This document shows, one piece after another, positions 32,903 to 34,955 of a stretch of DNA of 34,955 nucleotides. How positions within the stretch are numbered: the first letter of the stretch is position 1; each line of letters opens with the position of its first letter. A model generated the notes under the pieces. It saw only the letters and a program-made list of their open reading frames with translations. It was not told where the DNA came from and did no database searches. The stretch is taken from the NCBI GenBank assembly GCA_024687655.1, contig JAILEN010000153.1, positions 1 through 34,955 of the forward strand. Reading direction: 5' to 3'. This DNA is from Lachnospiraceae bacterium (GTDB lineage Bacteria; Bacillota; Clostridia; Lachnospirales; Lachnospiraceae). Both the position numbers and the translations under genes were made by a program.

Positions 32903-34330
32903 TCAGCTCAGTGTGCCGAAACCGGGCCAGATAAGCATGGTGAGGTACCCGATGATCACTGCCACTATCATGCGCACCAGAGCCACCACGATACCGTTTT
33001 TCATGAGCTTTCCGGGATCCAGACCGTAGGATACGGGGATGGCCCTCACGCTTACGGGAAGAATGGATTCGAAGTTCATGGCCATGGCGGTGGTGAAAAC
33101 ATAGGGGATGGGGTTTTGTCCCATTTTCTGCGTCACACCTATTACGATGGGGAGGGTGACTGCGGCGGATACGGTGGAATTGGTCATCTCGGAAATGAGG
33201 CAGGCAAATATCGCAAAGATCAGCACCGTTCCAAAACCACCTGACAGGTTTATGCCGGATACAAAGGAGGCTATGGCGTCATTGGCACCGGAGCCCGTGA
33301 GTATCTGTCCCAGTGCCAGGCCGCCGGCAAAGAGCAGGAGCATCCCCCACATAACCTCACGCTGGGCCTTGTCCCAGGTTAAAAGCATTTCCTTTTTATC
33401 TGCGGAAATGATCACGAAGTTCACACATCCCAATATCAAAAACAGATAGGCCGGAACCAGTCCCGGCAGAAGCTCGGCGTAAAGAGGGCGAACGAAGGAT
33501 CCCAGCATGGCGATGATGAAAAGCACCAGGCTTGTCTTTTCGTCCTTTTTCATGGGTCCCAGTTCCTGATAGCATTTCTCAAAGTACTCTTTTGTGCCGG
33601 AAAGGGAGGTGGTCTCCATAGGTTTTAAAAGCATGGCAGCCAGTACGGCAACCGTGGCTATGGCAGTATAGGGAAGCATGCGGGCTATCCAGTCCACATA
33701 CATGAACTCCCGTCCTGTGAACTCCTCGATAAAGGCGATAGCGGTGATATTCATGGCGCCGCCCAGGGGTGTCCCTGCCCCGCCCACCTGGGAGCCCCAG
33801 GCTATGGCGCAGAGTATGGGTGTGGCCGCCTCGCATTTTCTAATATCCTCATAGCCAGCCGCAGCCAACATGGATACAGCTATGGGGGTAAAGATGGCCA
33901 CCACCACTACGTTGGGCATCATATTGGAAAGGACCACCGCGGCCAAAAGCCAGACAGTGATCTGTGATTTCATGGAGGGACCTATGAGAGAAAGGGCCTT
34001 CAGAGAGATTCGCCGATCCAGCCCTATCGCACTCCAGGGCGCTGTCAAAAGGCAGGAGCCGAAGATCAGGATGATGCTGCTTGAGGCATATTGGGATATC
34101 ACATCCTCCATGGGTACTATGGAAAAGAGTGCATTGATCACGCCGGGCAAAAGGGCTGTCACCGTAATATCCACGGGTCTGGCCACCCACCAGTAGATCA
34201 TCCACAGAGCCGTACCTATGCCCTTGGCTGCGGTATAGTCCATGGCGCCTGTTTTTCCAAGTCCCATACTTATCAGAAGATACAATACCGGGCCGGCCAC
34301 CAGCTGTGCTATCCTCTTTTTATTATTCAT
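32903..34330 (-). CDS. DASS/SLC13-family anion symporter
   Basis: A 475-aa membrane protein with a dozen or so hydrophobic segments. It resembles the divalent anion:sodium symporter group that imports di- and tricarboxylates or sulfate. The two repeat-related substrate/ion motifs appear as LSNMMPNV and MTNSTVSAAVTLP, close to the family's Ser-Asn-Thr signatures. The start is the ATG at 34330, six bases after AGGAGG; a GTG directly before it is too close to that site. It is divergent from a hydroxyacid-dehydrogenase-like gene, with matching operators, so the transported anion is probably metabolised by that enzyme's pathway. The exact substrate cannot be read from the sequence. Confidence 0.88.
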   Translation of the reverse strand: MNNKKRIAQLVAGPVLYLLISMGLGKTGAMDYTAAKGIGTALWMIYWWVARPVDITVTALLPGVINALFSIVPMEDVISQYASSSIILIFGSCLLTAPWSAIGLDRRISLKALSLIGPSMKSQITVWLLAAVVLSNMMPNVVVVAIFTPIAVSMLAAAGYEDIRKCEAATPILCAIAWGSQVGGAGTPLGGAMNITAIAFIEEFTGREFMYVDWIARMLPYTAIATVAVLAAMLLKPMETTSLSGTKEYFEKCYQELGPMKKDEKTSLVLFIIAMLGSFVRPLYAELLPGLVPAYLFLILGCVNFVIISADKKEMLLTWDKAQREVMWGMLLLFAGGLALGQILTGSGANDAIASFVSGINLSGGFGTVLIFAIFACLISEMTNSTVSAAVTLPIVIGVTQKMGQNPIPYVFTTAMAMNFESILPVSVRAIPVSYGLDPGKLMKNGIVVALVRMIVAVIIGYLTMLIWPGFGTLS

Positions 34331-34347
34331 CACGCCCTCCTTATCAA

Positions 34348-34370
34348 TTTAGTTAAATCGTTTAATTAAT
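34348..34370. promoter_or_regulatory. Operator dyad at the transporter start point
   Basis: TTTAGTTAA, five bases, TTAATTAAT: a near-perfect dyad with the same half-site length and spacer as the dyad at 34449-34471. It overlaps the -10 box and expected start site of the leftward transporter promoter, the position of a repressor operator. The regulator gene is not in the window. Confidence 0.7.
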
Positions 34371-34396
34371 ATATACCACAAAAGAGATAACGTCAA
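34368..34396 (-). promoter_or_regulatory. Sigma-A promoter of the anion transporter gene
   Basis: TTGACG (34396-34391), 17 bases, TATATT (34373-34368) on the minus strand. Near-consensus boxes at ideal spacing. Confidence 0.82.
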
Positions 34397-34416
34397 TAAT
34401 AAAATGAAAAATTCTA

Positions 34417-34444
34417 TTGACTTCTTCGAAAAACCGTGTATTAT
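34417..34444 (+). promoter_or_regulatory. Sigma-A promoter of the dehydrogenase gene
   Basis: TTGACT (34417-34422), 16 bases, TATTAT (34439-34444), 56 bases before the ATG. It lies back to back with the transporter promoter. Confidence 0.78.
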
Positions 34445-34448
34445 AGTG

Positions 34449-34471
34449 TTTGGTTAAAGCAATTAATCAAA
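34449..34471. promoter_or_regulatory. Operator dyad at the dehydrogenase start point
   Basis: TTTGGTTAA, five bases, TTAATCAAA. The dyad extends one more base on each side (G and C). It begins four bases after the -10 box, covering the expected start site. The shared plan with the dyad at 34348 suggests one repressor controls both genes. Confidence 0.72.
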
Positions 34472-34500
34472 CCAATTTTTAGTTGAAAAGGAGAGCAGTT

Positions 34501-34955
34501 ATGAAAATCGGATTTATCGGTCTTGGTATCATGGGCGAGTCAATGTGTGAGAATATTGTAAAAAAGCATGACGACACAGTTTATGCATTTGACTTTGTTA
34601 AGGAAAAGGTTGATCTTTTGGCTTCAAAGGGCGCGGTTGCCTGCGCTGATTCCGTGGAGTTAGCAAAAAATTCCGACGTCATCATCTCAATGGTTCCCAA
34701 GAGCGAGCACTCCCGCGCGGTATATGAGGGGATCCTTTCCGTTTTGGATGACAGCAAGTTCTGTATAGACATGAGCACCATCGATCCTTCCGTTTCCGTT
34801 GAGATTTCCGAGATGGTAAAAAAGACCGGCGCTCACTTCATAGATGCTCCCGTTGTAAAGAGCAAGCCCGCAGCCATCGCCGGCAAGCTTGGTATATATG
34901 TAGGCGGATCCGAAGAGGATTATGAGAAGGCCAAGCCCATCCTTTCCTATATGGG
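34501..34955 (+). CDS. 3-hydroxyisobutyrate dehydrogenase-like NAD(P)-dependent reductase, partial
   Basis: The first 151 residues of a beta-hydroxyacid dehydrogenase, cut by the right edge. The Rossmann motif is at the N-terminus (KIGFIGLGIMGESM), and later landmarks are IISMVPKSEH, CIDMSTIDPSVS and FIDAPVVKSKPAA. In most relatives (3-hydroxyisobutyrate dehydrogenase, tartronate semialdehyde reductase) the last motif reads DAPVSGG; here SGG is replaced, which may mean a different substrate. The catalytic lysine lies beyond the edge. The ATG has AGGAGA seven bases upstream. It is divergent from a DASS transporter with a shared operator design, suggesting that the enzyme reduces or oxidises a hydroxyacid related to the imported anion. 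Confidence 0.85.
   Translation, partial: MKIGFIGLGIMGESMCENIVKKHDDTVYAFDFVKEKVDLLASKGAVACADSVELAKNSDVIISMVPKSEHSRAVYEGILSVLDDSKFCIDMSTIDPSVSVEISEMVKKTGAHFIDAPVVKSKPAAIAGKLGIYVGGSEEDYEKAKPILSYM

Overview
The window looks like a chromosomal segment of a motile, low-GC Gram-positive anaerobe of the Clostridia, most likely family Lachnospiraceae. The basis is a flgM-flgN-flgK flagellar block behind a textbook sigma-28 promoter, chemoreceptors, seven-TM-like hybrid histidine kinases, a CUT1-type sugar ABC transporter with YesL, an AlaX protein, a Crt-type enoyl-CoA hydratase and strong AGGAGG ribosome-binding sites throughout. I cannot fix the genus. Almost everything is on the minus strand. The plus-strand genes are a broken permease/kinase gene (19342-21916) and a partial dehydrogenase at the right edge.

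Region 1 (1-4.7 kb) holds flgK, flgN and flgM, transcribed leftward from the sigma-28 promoter, and a six-TM chemoreceptor. Region 2 (4.7-16.8 kb) is a sugar cluster, read right to left: a LacI repressor whose promoter carries three GGAAACGTTTCC-type operators, a lipoprotein binding protein, two permeases, YesL, a GH13_4 amylosucrase/sucrose hydrolase, a PfkB fructokinase, MalQ and a glucan phosphorylase. The inferred route is sucrose import, splitting into fructose (phosphorylated) and an alpha-1,4-glucan or glucose, and recovery of glucan as glucose-1-phosphate.

Regions 1 and 2 are peppered with seven loci (13 units) of a ~28-bp imperfect palindromic repeat with a TGTCATTCTGA left end and a GAAGAATCTT right end. 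Most are head-to-head or tail-to-tail pairs. In five places a unit touches or contains the stop codon of the gene before it. The internal stem shows compensatory changes. I saw no copy right of 14.23 kb.

Region 3 (16.8-19.3 kb) has an AlaX editing protein and an orphan P-loop ATPase. The ATPase is preceded by eight helically phased 10-bp direct repeats in a 3-3-2 arrangement. Region 4 (19.3-21.9 kb) is a decayed amino-acid-permease/hybrid-kinase fusion with a frameshift, an in-frame stop and no H-box histidine. Region 5 (21.9-30.9 kb) is a radical SAM protein followed by a signalling operon: chemoreceptor, diguanylate cyclase, hybrid kinase with Hpt, hybrid kinase. Region 6 (30.9-34.96 kb) has a family 2 glycosyltransferase and a Crt-type hydratase. 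A DASS anion transporter diverges from a 3-hydroxyisobutyrate-dehydrogenase-like gene, and two operator dyads of the same design sit at the two start points.

No gene-free stretch exceeds 300 bases. I found no tRNA, rRNA, CRISPR array or insertion sequence. Family names come from recognising motifs by eye; no database search was run.
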